Assembly (NCBI GenBank): GCA_036382775.1
Contig: DASVHD010000050.1
Coordinates: 1-51,457, forward strand
Length of the DNA stretch: 51,457 nt
Source: a bacterium
GTDB lineage: Bacteria; Hydrothermota; Tepidihabitantia; SM23-42; JAOAFX01
Direction of reading: 5' to 3'
Both the position numbers and the translations under genes were made by a program. The notes beneath the pieces were generated by a model. That model did not search any database. It worked only from the letters and a program-made list of their open reading frames with translations, and was not told the DNA's origin. Every line of letters starts with the position of its first letter. The first letter of the stretch is position 1. This document shows, piece after piece, positions 9,361 to 17,852 of the stretch.

Positions 9361-12300
9361 CTACCTTAAAAGAATCGCCTTCTCTGTCCACTTCTCCCCG
9401 TCCGCTTCCCCTGCGGTGCCAGTGGCCCCTACGGGACCGATGGCCAGCCGCACGAAATACACGCCGGCGGGGACACGACGACCGTTTTCATCGGCACCGG
9501 TCCAAGTGATTTGGTTAAATGGTTGAATGGTTAAATGGTTAAATGATTTCACCAGTCTGCCGGCCGCGTCATAGATTTTGATGTAGTAGGGCAAACCTTC
9601 AGGTTTGCTTGACTTAGCATGGCTAAAGCCTTGCCCTACTGAATCTTGCGGCTTACTACTTACTACATACTTTATTACGGTCCGTCCAAAGGAAGGGTTC
9701 GGCCATACCCTGAGCCCGCGGAACTCAAGATCATCCTTCATTGACAGCCCCTCGCCCACCGCCTGACCCGGCAGGATGCCAAAATAACGCATTATGGAAT
9801 CGGCCAGCGCGAGCTTTGTCGACGGCGGCGAGCCGTCCACCATGCCGCCGAATTCTACCGAGATGCCGACCGTCCGGTGATTCGCTGCCACACCGCAATT
9901 ATTACTGTTATAAACGTTCCTGAGCACGGCGATGCCGTTCCCCGTAGGGTCTATCCGGTCGATGGATGAGCTTTCGCCGGTATAGCTAAAACTCATCTGG
10001 TTCGTGAATGTCCCGGACACGCCGATCAGACCGGTGAAATAACCGATATTGCCCTGGATCGCGTCGATCGAAAACTGCGATGCAAAATCATAGCCGCCGC
10101 TAAGAGGGTCATTGTACCAGACGTCGCCGCCCTCCAGGTACATTCGCCCGCCGGCATTAAGATGGCGGACGATCTCGAATATATCGGGGTTCGAATATGA
10201 GATCGTGTACTTGTTGGGATACATGCCCAGGCTGGCGAAAAACACTTTATAAATATTCAAAAACCCGGCCGGAAAGCCCTGGGTGTAGTCACCCAGATAC
10301 CCGAGGGCTGCCAGTTTCGTATGCATGACAAAACCGCTCGTGTGGTTGGGATCCGGGTCCCAGACGACGTAATCGCGCTGACCGATATAGACCGTGAAAT
10401 CCAGCGTGTCGCGGTAAGCGCCGGATTCAAGCACGATTTTTAAGTTCACCGCGTGACCCGCCGGCGACAATGAATCACCCGATATCAGGAAGGGATCAGA
10501 ATGGTTGGACCCGATACCGTCGGGCGGGAGCAAACCGAAATAGGCTTCGCCGTCGATCACGTGAAAGAATGAATCAGCGCATACCAGCGTGCCGGTGATA
10601 CTGTCCGCGATCCCCGAACCGATATTATGGAGTTCCAGATATAGCGGCGCCGTATCCCGCGGCATGACATATTTCAGAGTATCGTTCACCCAGTGTTGAG
10701 TGATGACAAGCATTGCCGAGTGATTGATCAATTCGATATCATAGATCCACGTTGAATCCAGAGCATCCGAAAGCGTGCACCGCAGCTTGATGACATGCTG
10801 GTCAGGGCATCCGGAGTCGACCAGCACATTGAACCCGTCGGCGCCGGTCCAGGCTGTGTCCGCGGGCAGGATATTGCCAAAGCCCTTAAGCGTATCGTGA
10901 AGCGTATAATACGGATCGATCGTATCTCTCTGGATCACGCCGGTGACTGCCACGGCGATCGAATCGCCGATATTTTTTATCCACACCGGCATCTCGATGT
11001 CTTCTGCCGGATTCACAAAATAGTCACCGTTCCCAGTTCCATTGGCGGTGTCCAGGACCGCGTGTGACATATAAATAAGATACGGCCGCGCGCTGTACAC
11101 CAGCACATTAAAGAACGATATCCAGGTATGGCTGTCTGCATCGGTCATGACCAGCTTGAGCTTGACCAGGTGACTGTCCGGACAATACTGGTCGATTATA
11201 ATATTAAAACCGTCCGCCGACGTAAATGCCGAATCCAGGCTGGCAATGTCGCCGATCGCTTTGATTGTATCGGCGATCTGAAAATAGGGATCGGCCTGCG
11301 CTTTCTCAAGGATGGCGGTCACGCCGTGCGCAGTGGAATCACCGACGTTGAGCATCCAGACCGCCAGTTCTATATCCTCGCCGTTATTTGGTATGTAATT
11401 GCCGTTGCCGCCGGTAGTGTCCAGGACCAGGTGAAAATCGTACATGAGCGAGGGACCACCCTGATAACCGGCCAGGACCGTATCCGTCTGCGGCAAAAGG
11501 TTCCTGCCCGTCACCGTGACCAGAGCCGTATCCGAGATGGGGAGTGTATCAATGAACGTTACTGTGCCGCTGGCGTTGGTGCGCCGGTAGTGGTAAACCG
11601 TTGTGTCTTTTCTCGCTCTTATGCATACCAGCGCGCTTTCCACCGGCTGATAATCATGCTTCACGGTTACGATTAGTGATTCCCCGATCCATACCCTCGG
11701 CCAGTGCGTCACGTCCAGCGATCTGGGCGTGCCGGTCCAGACCGTCATTTCAGGATCGCCCAGGCATGTCCAGGAGTTGTATTCCTGGGTATTCCCGAAC
11801 GTGTGGACATAAGTCTGACGGCCCCACTCGGCCGCTTTGCCGAGTGTTGCCATGCTGTCACAGAAGATATTCCGCAGGGTACCCTTGGCAAGCGCACTCC
11901 TTTTCTCGGCCGCTTCCATCAGCATGTCGGTCGTTCCGTAAAATCCAACCGCGCCCTTAGGCTCGTCCGGTGTTCCGGCATACATCCATTCGTATCCAAT
12001 CTCTTCGATCGTCGCGCACGTGCCCGAAATAATGATCGGCATTTTGTACCCGTTGTGGCAATCCGTGAGGGGATAGATGTCGTAGAATGGATAGTCCCAG
12101 TAATACCCGCCGACCCCCCGGTACAAAATATATGTCCGCCCGTCGTTCCATGCCTGGATCACATCGTCGCTGTTATTATTACCGGCGTACTGCGAAAAGG
12201 AATCAACATGCGGGAAACTGGCGTTGTCCATTAGGCGGTGCGCATAATCGGCGTCAGCAAAATACGTGGAGTCCGAGTACGGCGGGTAATCATCTTCGTT

Positions 12301-12786
12301 GGCGATGGTAACCGCCTTTCTGAACCAGTCCGGGTCGTCCATAAAAGGTGTTTTCTCGTAACCAAGGATCTTGTTGACGATGGTCTTTACATGCACGGTG
12401 TCGAACACCCACAGCCGCGCCGGTATCAGTTCGTTGTAGAAATCCCCAACGACATTCGCATAATAATTATCGCTGTACGATAAATCGTAATTGTAAGTAA
12501 AACGCACGAATGGGATCTGCTGGGGATTGCCGACCAGCAGCAGGTATTCGGGTTTTATCTGCCAGTTATTATAGGCATTGACGATGTACGATTTTATCTG
12601 GGTTGAATCGCTGCCGGTCTCGGACAGGCGGACGATCTTTGCCTTCATGCCTTTTTGCGTTTTCCAATCGGCCAGCGGCACCAGCGCGTCATAATAACTG
12701 TCATGCGTAATGATCAGGTAACGCGCGCCGCTCTGCGCAAAAACCGATCCGAGGAACACAGCAGCGAGGATCGCGATCCTTTTCAT
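9361..12786 (-). CDS. C25 (gingipain-like) family protein with three CARDB-like modules and T9SS sorting domain
   Basis: A 1141-residue predicted secreted protein with signal peptide MKRIAILAAVFLGSVFAQ. The C25-like domain is about 20-365. CARDB-like modules lie near 463, 592 and 710 (TGGNGNYIPNNGE is the first turn), a flavodoxin/ThuA-like region at about 805-1005, and the sorting domain at 1029-1141. The Cys site is retained (ISGTCATI); the His position is Val (YRGVG). Two sorting-domain loops carry extra residues: one encoded by a folded palindromic element (9585-9640), another by tandem GGTTAAATGGTTGAAT words (about 9511-9546). A third insert near 9415-9445 adds a Gly/Ala-rich stretch before the final strand. 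No clear promoter or strong ribosome binding site is visible upstream. Confidence 0.87.
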   Translation of the reverse strand: MKRIAILAAVFLGSVFAQSGARYLIITHDSYYDALVPLADWKTQKGMKAKIVRLSETGSDSTQIKSYIVNAYNNWQIKPEYLLLVGNPQQIPFVRFTYNYDLSYSDNYYANVVGDFYNELIPARLWVFDTVHVKTIVNKILGYEKTPFMDDPDWFRKAVTIANEDDYPPYSDSTYFADADYAHRLMDNASFPHVDSFSQYAGNNNSDDVIQAWNDGRTYILYRGVGGYYWDYPFYDIYPLTDCHNGYKMPIIISGTCATIEEIGYEWMYAGTPDEPKGAVGFYGTTDMLMEAAEKRSALAKGTLRNIFCDSMATLGKAAEWGRQTYVHTFGNTQEYNSWTCLGDPEMTVWTGTPRSLDVTHWPRVWIGESLIVTVKHDYQPVESALVCIRARKDTTVYHYRRTNASGTVTFIDTLPISDTALVTVTGRNLLPQTDTVLAGYQGGPSLMYDFHLVLDTTGGNGNYIPNNGEDIELAVWMLNVGDSTAHGVTAILEKAQADPYFQIADTIKAIGDIASLDSAFTSADGFNIIIDQYCPDSHLVKLKLVMTDADSHTWISFFNVLVYSARPYLIYMSHAVLDTANGTGNGDYFVNPAEDIEMPVWIKNIGDSIAVAVTGVIQRDTIDPYYTLHDTLKGFGNILPADTAWTGADGFNVLVDSGCPDQHVIKLRCTLSDALDSTWIYDIELINHSAMLVITQHWVNDTLKYVMPRDTAPLYLELHNIGSGIADSITGTLVCADSFFHVIDGEAYFGLLPPDGIGSNHSDPFLISGDSLSPAGHAVNLKIVLESGAYRDTLDFTVYIGQRDYVVWDPDPNHTSGFVMHTKLAALGYLGDYTQGFPAGFLNIYKVFFASLGMYPNKYTISYSNPDIFEIVRHLNAGGRMYLEGGDVWYNDPLSGGYDFASQFSIDAIQGNIGYFTGLIGVSGTFTNQMSFSYTGESSSIDRIDPTGNGIAVLRNVYNSNNCGVAANHRTVGISVEFGGMVDGSPPSTKLALADSIMRYFGILPGQAVGEGLSMKDDLEFRGLRVWPNPSFGRTVIKYVVSSKPQDSVGQGFSHAKSSKPEGLPYYIKIYDAAGRLVKSFNHLTIQPFNQITWTGADENGRRVPAGVYFVRLAIGPVGATGTAGEADGEKWTEKAILLR
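9585..9640. repeat. Compound palindrome (branched fold) inside sorting-domain coding region
   Basis: Perfect 10-bp outer arms (AGTAGGGCAA / TTGCCCTACT) enclose a perfect hairpin GCAAACC-TTCA-GGTTTGC (9591-9608) and a second TTAGC-ATG-GCTAA hairpin (9614-9626). The element resembles REP-type palindromes but is translated in frame in a loop of the sorting domain. Confidence 0.75.
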
Positions 12787-12799
12787 TTTCTTACGCTTT

Positions 12800-12949
12800 T
12801 CCCTTTATCTTCAATCTTTTTTAACCTCTTATCCTCATAACTTCCCATCTTCAATCCTTTTCATATCCCCGCATCTTTTCGTCTTCTCGTCCCCGCATCC
12901 CCTCATCTCCGTGTCTTTCTATCCCCTTACCCACTGATCCCCAAATCCC
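12800..12949. repeat. Intergenic reiterated-word tract
   Basis: A pyrimidine-rich series of short related words (CTTATCCTCATAACTTCCCATC, then CCCGCATC/CCCCTCATC/CCCCTTACCC). It separates the YCF48-like gene (ends 12950) from the next C25-like gene. No ORF or clear promoter is seen. Confidence 0.5.
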
Positions 12950-14260
12950 CTATCTTTTCAATATGACCTTGGCGGTCACAGGTATGTCACATCCGCTCAG
13001 CTGGATGAAATAGACGCCGTCAGGTGCCGGACGACCGGCATCATCTGAACCATCCCAGATGATCTGGTTAAATGGTTGAATTCCGCCATACTGCATGGCG
13101 GATAAACGGCTAAATTGTTTTATGAACCTGCCTGCTGCATTAAAGATTTGTACTGAAATTTGTGATTTGGAATTTGTTTGGCATTTGGCACTGGGAATTT
13201 GGAATTTAACCGTAAGGCTTCTCGTAAACGGATTCGGATAAATTTCCAACTTCCCGTTTCCCGCTTCCCACTTATCTGCTTCCTCGACACCCGTTCCATC
13301 GTGCCAGGTCTCGCCGCCGTCATACGTGTAAAGAATGATGCTGGTGCCGCAGGCAAGACCATGGAGCGTGTCTGAAAAGTCGACGTCAAAAAGCGTCGAG
13401 GTCGCGGGGTTGGTCTGGAACGTCCAGGTCTGACCATCGTCGTGGGAATGGATTATCGTTCCAAACCTGCCCACTGCCCAGCCCTGCCCGCCCACGAAAT
13501 CAACTGCCCTCAGGTAGAACGCGTTGCCCGGCACCGTGATCTGGTTCCAGCTGACGCCGCCGTCCGTGCTCCTCAAAACCAGGGCAGCGTAATTTTGTTC
13601 GTTGCCGCCCGCAATAATGCCGTTCAGCGCATCGAAGAAGTGAATGTCAAAATAGTCGTCATAGTTCGTGCATAAAAAAAGGGAATCCCAGACCATCCCT
13701 CCGTCGGTTGAACGCGCGATGATCGCCTGGCCGATATCCACTGAATCAGGCCAGCCTGATACGATCCAGCCCCTCAGAGTATCAATGAACGACACTCCGT
13801 ACAGTTCTGGCAGGAAGGTGAATGGTGTGAAATTCACTTCCCAGTAGGCTCCACTGTTCGTGGTCCTCAAAATAACGCCGTCTCCGCCCACGGTCCAACC
13901 GTGATTAATATCAACGAATTCCACGCGCGTGGCGTATTTCGAACCACCTCCCCCAAGCTGGATCGCCCAGTTCTGACCGCCATCGCTGGTGTAACATATC
14001 TGCCCCAGGACACCGCATGTCCAGACGTTCTGGTTTCCAAAACAAGTGACATCGAAAAACCTGCGGTCGGCCGGGTTGGCCTGCTCGAACCAGTTCACAC
14101 CGCCGTCGGTGGTTTTCAGGATAATCATGGTATCCAGGGTCACGACCCAACCTGTTGCATTGTCCGGTGCCAGGGTGCATCCATGGAAATTTTGGTATGC
14201 GAAACTGGCCGATAAACTCAGGCACCACAGCAGTCCCATAAATATCTTTATATTCCTCAT
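12950..14260 (-). CDS. YCF48/BNR-repeat (Asp-box) beta-propeller protein with T9SS sorting domain
   Basis: 436 residues. A signal peptide (about 1-21) is followed by six or so repeats with Asp-box signatures (TTDGGVNW, TSDGGQNW, STDGGMVW, STDGGVSW), typical of YCF48-like/sialidase-type propellers, and a sorting domain from about 330 ending in KVILKR. AAAGGAG lies 6 nt before the ATG. It starts 28 nt after the stop of the C25-like gene 14289-17852, so it is probably the last gene of that operon. The sorting domain contains the palindrome at 13082-13102. Such propellers in secreted proteins usually bind ligands or act as scaffolds; no enzymatic residues can be assigned. Confidence 0.85.
   Translation of the reverse strand: MRNIKIFMGLLWCLSLSASFAYQNFHGCTLAPDNATGWVVTLDTMIILKTTDGGVNWFEQANPADRRFFDVTCFGNQNVWTCGVLGQICYTSDGGQNWAIQLGGGGSKYATRVEFVDINHGWTVGGDGVILRTTNSGAYWEVNFTPFTFLPELYGVSFIDTLRGWIVSGWPDSVDIGQAIIARSTDGGMVWDSLFLCTNYDDYFDIHFFDALNGIIAGGNEQNYAALVLRSTDGGVSWNQITVPGNAFYLRAVDFVGGQGWAVGRFGTIIHSHDDGQTWTFQTNPATSTLFDVDFSDTLHGLACGTSIILYTYDGGETWHDGTGVEEADKWEAGNGKLEIYPNPFTRSLTVKFQIPSAKCQTNSKSQISVQIFNAAGRFIKQFSRLSAMQYGGIQPFNQIIWDGSDDAGRPAPDGVYFIQLSGCDIPVTAKVILKR
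13082..13102. repeat. Small palindrome interrupting a tandem-word tract in coding sequence
   Basis: Arms TCCGCC/GGCGGA, same element as 3103-3125. It sits in the middle of the GGTTAAATGGTTGAAT word tract that is uninterrupted in the paralogous loops at 9511-9546 and 14402-14440, as expected for an insertion. The reading frame is kept and it encodes SAMQYGG. Confidence 0.75.
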
Positions 14261-14288
14261 CTATGCTCCTTTCGCGCTACCCATATTT

Positions 14289-17200
14289 TCACCTTGTTAT
14301 AATGACTTTTTCAATTACCTTGTTCTCCCCCGATTGTAGTTCAATGAAATAAACACCGGCAGGAAGACGACGGCCCGCATCATCTGAACCGAACCAGGCG
14401 ATTTGGTTAAATGGTTGAATGGTTAAATGGTTGAATTGTTTTGTTAACCTGCCAGTCGCATCGTAGATCCTTAATGAAATATTTGAATAATCCCCCCCTC
14501 TTTTATCCTCCCCCTCGAGGGGGGAGGGCAAGGGTGGGGGTGAATTTTGGAATTGGGAATTGGGAATTTGGAATTTAATTATAAGGTTGCTCCTGGCAGG
14601 ATTCGGGAATATCTGCAGGTCGAGTTTTCCGCCTATTCCCGCCAGCTTCCCAAGTTCTTCCACTCCGGGATATGGATCCGGCTGGTCCGTGGTAAATTTG
14701 ATCGCCCGGTTATTGATCAGGGCGGCCGCTCCCGCCGCGTACACATTGGCGTAAGTATACTCAAGACCTGACGTATGTCCGTAGTTCTCAATACCGCACG
14801 TGGCATAGTTATGCCAGTGGTCGTCATTGCTGATCTTCTTATACTGGTAGATTATTTCGCCGTCGCCGGTCTGGGTCGGATAATATGCCGGGTCATACAG
14901 GACGATCTCAAATGTCTGCAGTTCCGCCGGCACCGGCGAGGTCGGGTTGTGCAAATGCTGGATCCTCGACCACTCGGCAATGAAACGGTGGTTCGCGGCA
15001 TCGCTATAATAACATACGTTCCCGCTGGAATCGGTGGCATTGGGATCAAGGTCGTCCCAGAACGCAGCCATGAGCAGCGGAGGCCCCAGGCTCGAGAGGA
15101 TGTGCCAGTTGTACATATCCGCGATCCACGTCGAGTCCAGAGCGGCGTAACCATTGGAGCAGATCGAGATCTTGCTGTAATTCAACCCGTAATACTTGAA
15201 ACTGAAAGGCAGCGCGACCGTGCGCGTCTGATCGTTCGCCAGCGTCAGGACAGTGCCGGACCCGCCCAGCGCCGGATCGACCTCGACCCAGCTGTAGGCC
15301 GGCGTCTCCGTGTACCCGGCGTCGGTATTGTCATAAGCGTAATAACCATAATCGTCAGGTCCTGACGGTGATGCGGTTGTCACCACTCCGATGGTCGTTG
15401 AAAAATAAACCGTGTCCCGGAAAGATTGATCTCCTGACAACAGGACATACATATCGATTACATGCCCGGGCGCGAGCTGCGGTGAAGCGTACACCGCAAA
15501 ACGGTCGCTGGCGTTCTCCGCCGAATCACCAACTGGTATGGTGCCGAAAGCGCCCAGAGAATCATTGACCGAAACACCGGGGTTGCGCGACCTCAGGACC
15601 CCGGTAATATTGCCGCCGGCAAGTCGGCCTGAATTCACGATCCAGATACTGAGGTCGGAAGTTTCGCCAGGTTCCAGAACACCGTTCCCGCCGTCCACGA
15701 TGCGGCAACGCTGTGCCCGGAACTGGGGAGCTTTAACTTCCACCCAGATCACGGAATTCCAGCTGCCCTGGCCAGACGTGACGTTCAGGTTGAATTTTAT
15801 AATGCGACCATCCTTCGCGCCAGTCGATACCGAAAAAACATACGGTGAACCGGTCGCGGTCCCGCCCGGGCTGATCGCACCAAAGCTCTTTATCGAATCC
15901 GTTATGGTCACCAGGGGATCGCTGTCGGTCAGCTTCGCGGTCACGCCGGTAGCGGTTGTTGATGTGCCGTAATTCTTTAAGGTCACGGCCATCTGGATGG
16001 TCTCGCCTGGATTGGTCTCCCCATTGTTGTTGCCGCCGGGATCGCTTATCGTGTGGCTGAGATATCCGACATAGACGGCCGAATTATTGACCAGCAAGTA
16101 TCCGCAGTAAGGGGCGCAGTTATGCTTGGAAACAGTGACGAATAAGGTATCGGGGGTCGTGGTGGAGATCTGAAAATATGCCATACCGCCGGCATCGGTG
16201 AAATCGACGGATTTGACCTCGTTTTGCTTGTATAGGCTGACCAGCGCGTCCTTTACAGGCTGCGACGATCCGGTTTGCACCGAAACCGAGATAGCGTTCG
16301 TGCCGACCGGCACGGACGACGCGTGGCTGACGTTAATGGACCGGGGTGCCGCGGTCCACAATTCGAGGGATGGATCACCCAGCAGGTTATAGGCGTTGAA
16401 ATAATATTCCACGCCGCTGTCCGGCGACACTTCGAACGGGAAGTTGAAGTACACCTCCATTTTGCCCCGGTACGTCATTGGCCCAAAACTGTATATGCTG
16501 TCCTCGGTCAAACCCCAGTAGATCCCGTAATCCAGGCAGTTGTTCCACCGGCTATGGGTCGTTGGCGTCGTCGCGCCGAAGAAACCGACCGCGCCCTTCG
16601 GCGTTACGGGATTGCCGACGCGCAGCCAGGTCTCCGCGAAACACGCCGGGTAATTGAAATTGCAGGTATTGCAGACAATACTCGTTATTACGGGAAGTTT
16701 CCACCCGTTCGTGAGGGCTACGACGTCGGTGTTGGTAAAAGTGGGACGGTCCCATCCGTAGGGATCGGCAATACCGCCCCGGTAATTGATAATGCTGACA
16801 CCCTGGTTCACGGCATTCGTGATCGCGGCCTGGCCGTTGGAAACAGGCGGATCGTATATAGTATCCACCGGGCTGATAGAATGTTGGAGCAGTTTCTCTC
16901 TGACCCACCGCTTGGTCGGTATCGGCGTGGTCATCGTATCGTAGGGATAATTGGCAGCGACCATGAGCGCGTGCTTGAACCATGTCGTGTCGGTCGTATA
17001 GGGCGTTTTTTCGTAACCCACGATCTTGGCGACCAGGGTCTGCAATTCATTGGCATTCGACACTGATAAACGGCCGACCATTATTTCGGCAATAAAGTCG
17101 CCGCCATCGATCAGGCCGTACAGATAATCAGTGATGTTGACCGGGTTTGCCGGCATCGCGAAAGCCGGCAAGCTGTCCTTATCGCCGACGAGGATGACAT

Positions 17201-17852
17201 ACTCGGGCGCAGGATCCCAGTTGTAATATGCGTTGCTGATATAATTTTTTATGGATGTGCTGGTATTCCCGGTCTGCGCCAGCGTGGCGACCGTGGTCGT
17301 CCAGCCCTTTTTTTCTTTCCAGTCAGCCAGCGGCAAAACCGCGTTGTAGAACGATGCAGGCGTAATGATCAATAAACCCTGCGGCTCGACATGAGGGTCA
17401 TATTCATAATTCAGAATAAGATTTTTATAAACCGCTGCCTGGCTGGGCGCCAGCCGGACATTATCATAACCGCGGCATGCCAGGCGCAGCACTGCTTTTT
17501 TCAAGTTAATCTCCATCCCGCGCTCGACCACCCTGTTGCGGATAATGACCGGATATATCCGGTAGCCCGCCAGGATCATGGCATTTCCTATCTCCGCGAA
17601 CCCTCCCGGTCCAACATAGTTCTGATCCCCGGAGCTTTCGATGGCAGTCGTATCACAGGCCATGGAGACAATGGTCAAGGCCGGTTCGGTGCTCGAGAAT
17701 ATGAACCTTGTTATCGTACCCGGTCCGGTCTCGCTGCCAGGTGTCAGGCTGATTTCCAGTGACGACGAGTTTTTGGCGAGAATATCTATCTGCGGATCAA
17801 TACTTGCCGGTAGCAGCGCCGAAATGAGCACGTACGACAGAAGTACGGTCAT
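14289..17852 (-). CDS. C25 (gingipain-like) family protein with N-terminal prodomain-like region, in the pgs operon
   Basis: A 1187-residue predicted secreted protein. Its ATG overlaps the stop of the LVIVD lipoprotein gene by 4 bp (ATGA), indicating translational coupling. After the signal peptide there is an extra beta-rich region of about 130 residues resembling a gingipain-type propeptide, absent from the other paralogues here. Then come a C25-like domain (about 150-520), two CARDB-like modules (near 611 and 728), a nidogen-like beta-sandwich (about 840-1045) and a sorting domain (1085-1187). The nucleophile Cys is present (ITSIVCNTC) but the His position is Gly (YRGGI). The sorting-domain loop contains a CCTCCCC/GGGGAGG palindrome insertion that encodes a Pro-rich stretch. 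Confidence 0.87.
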   Translation of the reverse strand: MTVLLSYVLISALLPASIDPQIDILAKNSSSLEISLTPGSETGPGTITRFIFSSTEPALTIVSMACDTTAIESSGDQNYVGPGGFAEIGNAMILAGYRIYPVIIRNRVVERGMEINLKKAVLRLACRGYDNVRLAPSQAAVYKNLILNYEYDPHVEPQGLLIITPASFYNAVLPLADWKEKKGWTTTVATLAQTGNTSTSIKNYISNAYYNWDPAPEYVILVGDKDSLPAFAMPANPVNITDYLYGLIDGGDFIAEIMVGRLSVSNANELQTLVAKIVGYEKTPYTTDTTWFKHALMVAANYPYDTMTTPIPTKRWVREKLLQHSISPVDTIYDPPVSNGQAAITNAVNQGVSIINYRGGIADPYGWDRPTFTNTDVVALTNGWKLPVITSIVCNTCNFNYPACFAETWLRVGNPVTPKGAVGFFGATTPTTHSRWNNCLDYGIYWGLTEDSIYSFGPMTYRGKMEVYFNFPFEVSPDSGVEYYFNAYNLLGDPSLELWTAAPRSINVSHASSVPVGTNAISVSVQTGSSQPVKDALVSLYKQNEVKSVDFTDAGGMAYFQISTTTPDTLFVTVSKHNCAPYCGYLLVNNSAVYVGYLSHTISDPGGNNNGETNPGETIQMAVTLKNYGTSTTATGVTAKLTDSDPLVTITDSIKSFGAISPGGTATGSPYVFSVSTGAKDGRIIKFNLNVTSGQGSWNSVIWVEVKAPQFRAQRCRIVDGGNGVLEPGETSDLSIWIVNSGRLAGGNITGVLRSRNPGVSVNDSLGAFGTIPVGDSAENASDRFAVYASPQLAPGHVIDMYVLLSGDQSFRDTVYFSTTIGVVTTASPSGPDDYGYYAYDNTDAGYTETPAYSWVEVDPALGGSGTVLTLANDQTRTVALPFSFKYYGLNYSKISICSNGYAALDSTWIADMYNWHILSSLGPPLLMAAFWDDLDPNATDSSGNVCYYSDAANHRFIAEWSRIQHLHNPTSPVPAELQTFEIVLYDPAYYPTQTGDGEIIYQYKKISNDDHWHNYATCGIENYGHTSGLEYTYANVYAAGAAALINNRAIKFTTDQPDPYPGVEELGKLAGIGGKLDLQIFPNPARSNLIIKFQIPNSQFQNSPPPLPSPLEGEDKRGGDYSNISLRIYDATGRLTKQFNHLTIQPFNQIAWFGSDDAGRRLPAGVYFIELQSGENKVIEKVIITR
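14507..14577. repeat. GC-rich palindrome plus AATTGGG words in sorting-domain coding region
   Basis: CCTCCCCC-TCGA-GGGGGGAGG (14507-14527) is followed by reiterated GGAATTGGGAATTGGGAATT words to 14577. All of it is translated in frame between the KFQI strand and the ISLRIYD strand, adding about 20 residues compared with sorting domains that lack it. Confidence 0.7.

Noticed and set aside
11128-11676. Plus-strand ORF (182 codons) opposite a C25-like gene
   Set aside because: Shadow of CARDB-like module coding sequence.
16275-17066. Long plus-strand ORF (263 codons) opposite a C25-like gene
   Set aside because: It lies wholly inside the conserved C25-like coding region on the other strand, has no recognisable domain and reads like antisense of Gly/Asp/Asn-rich sequence.
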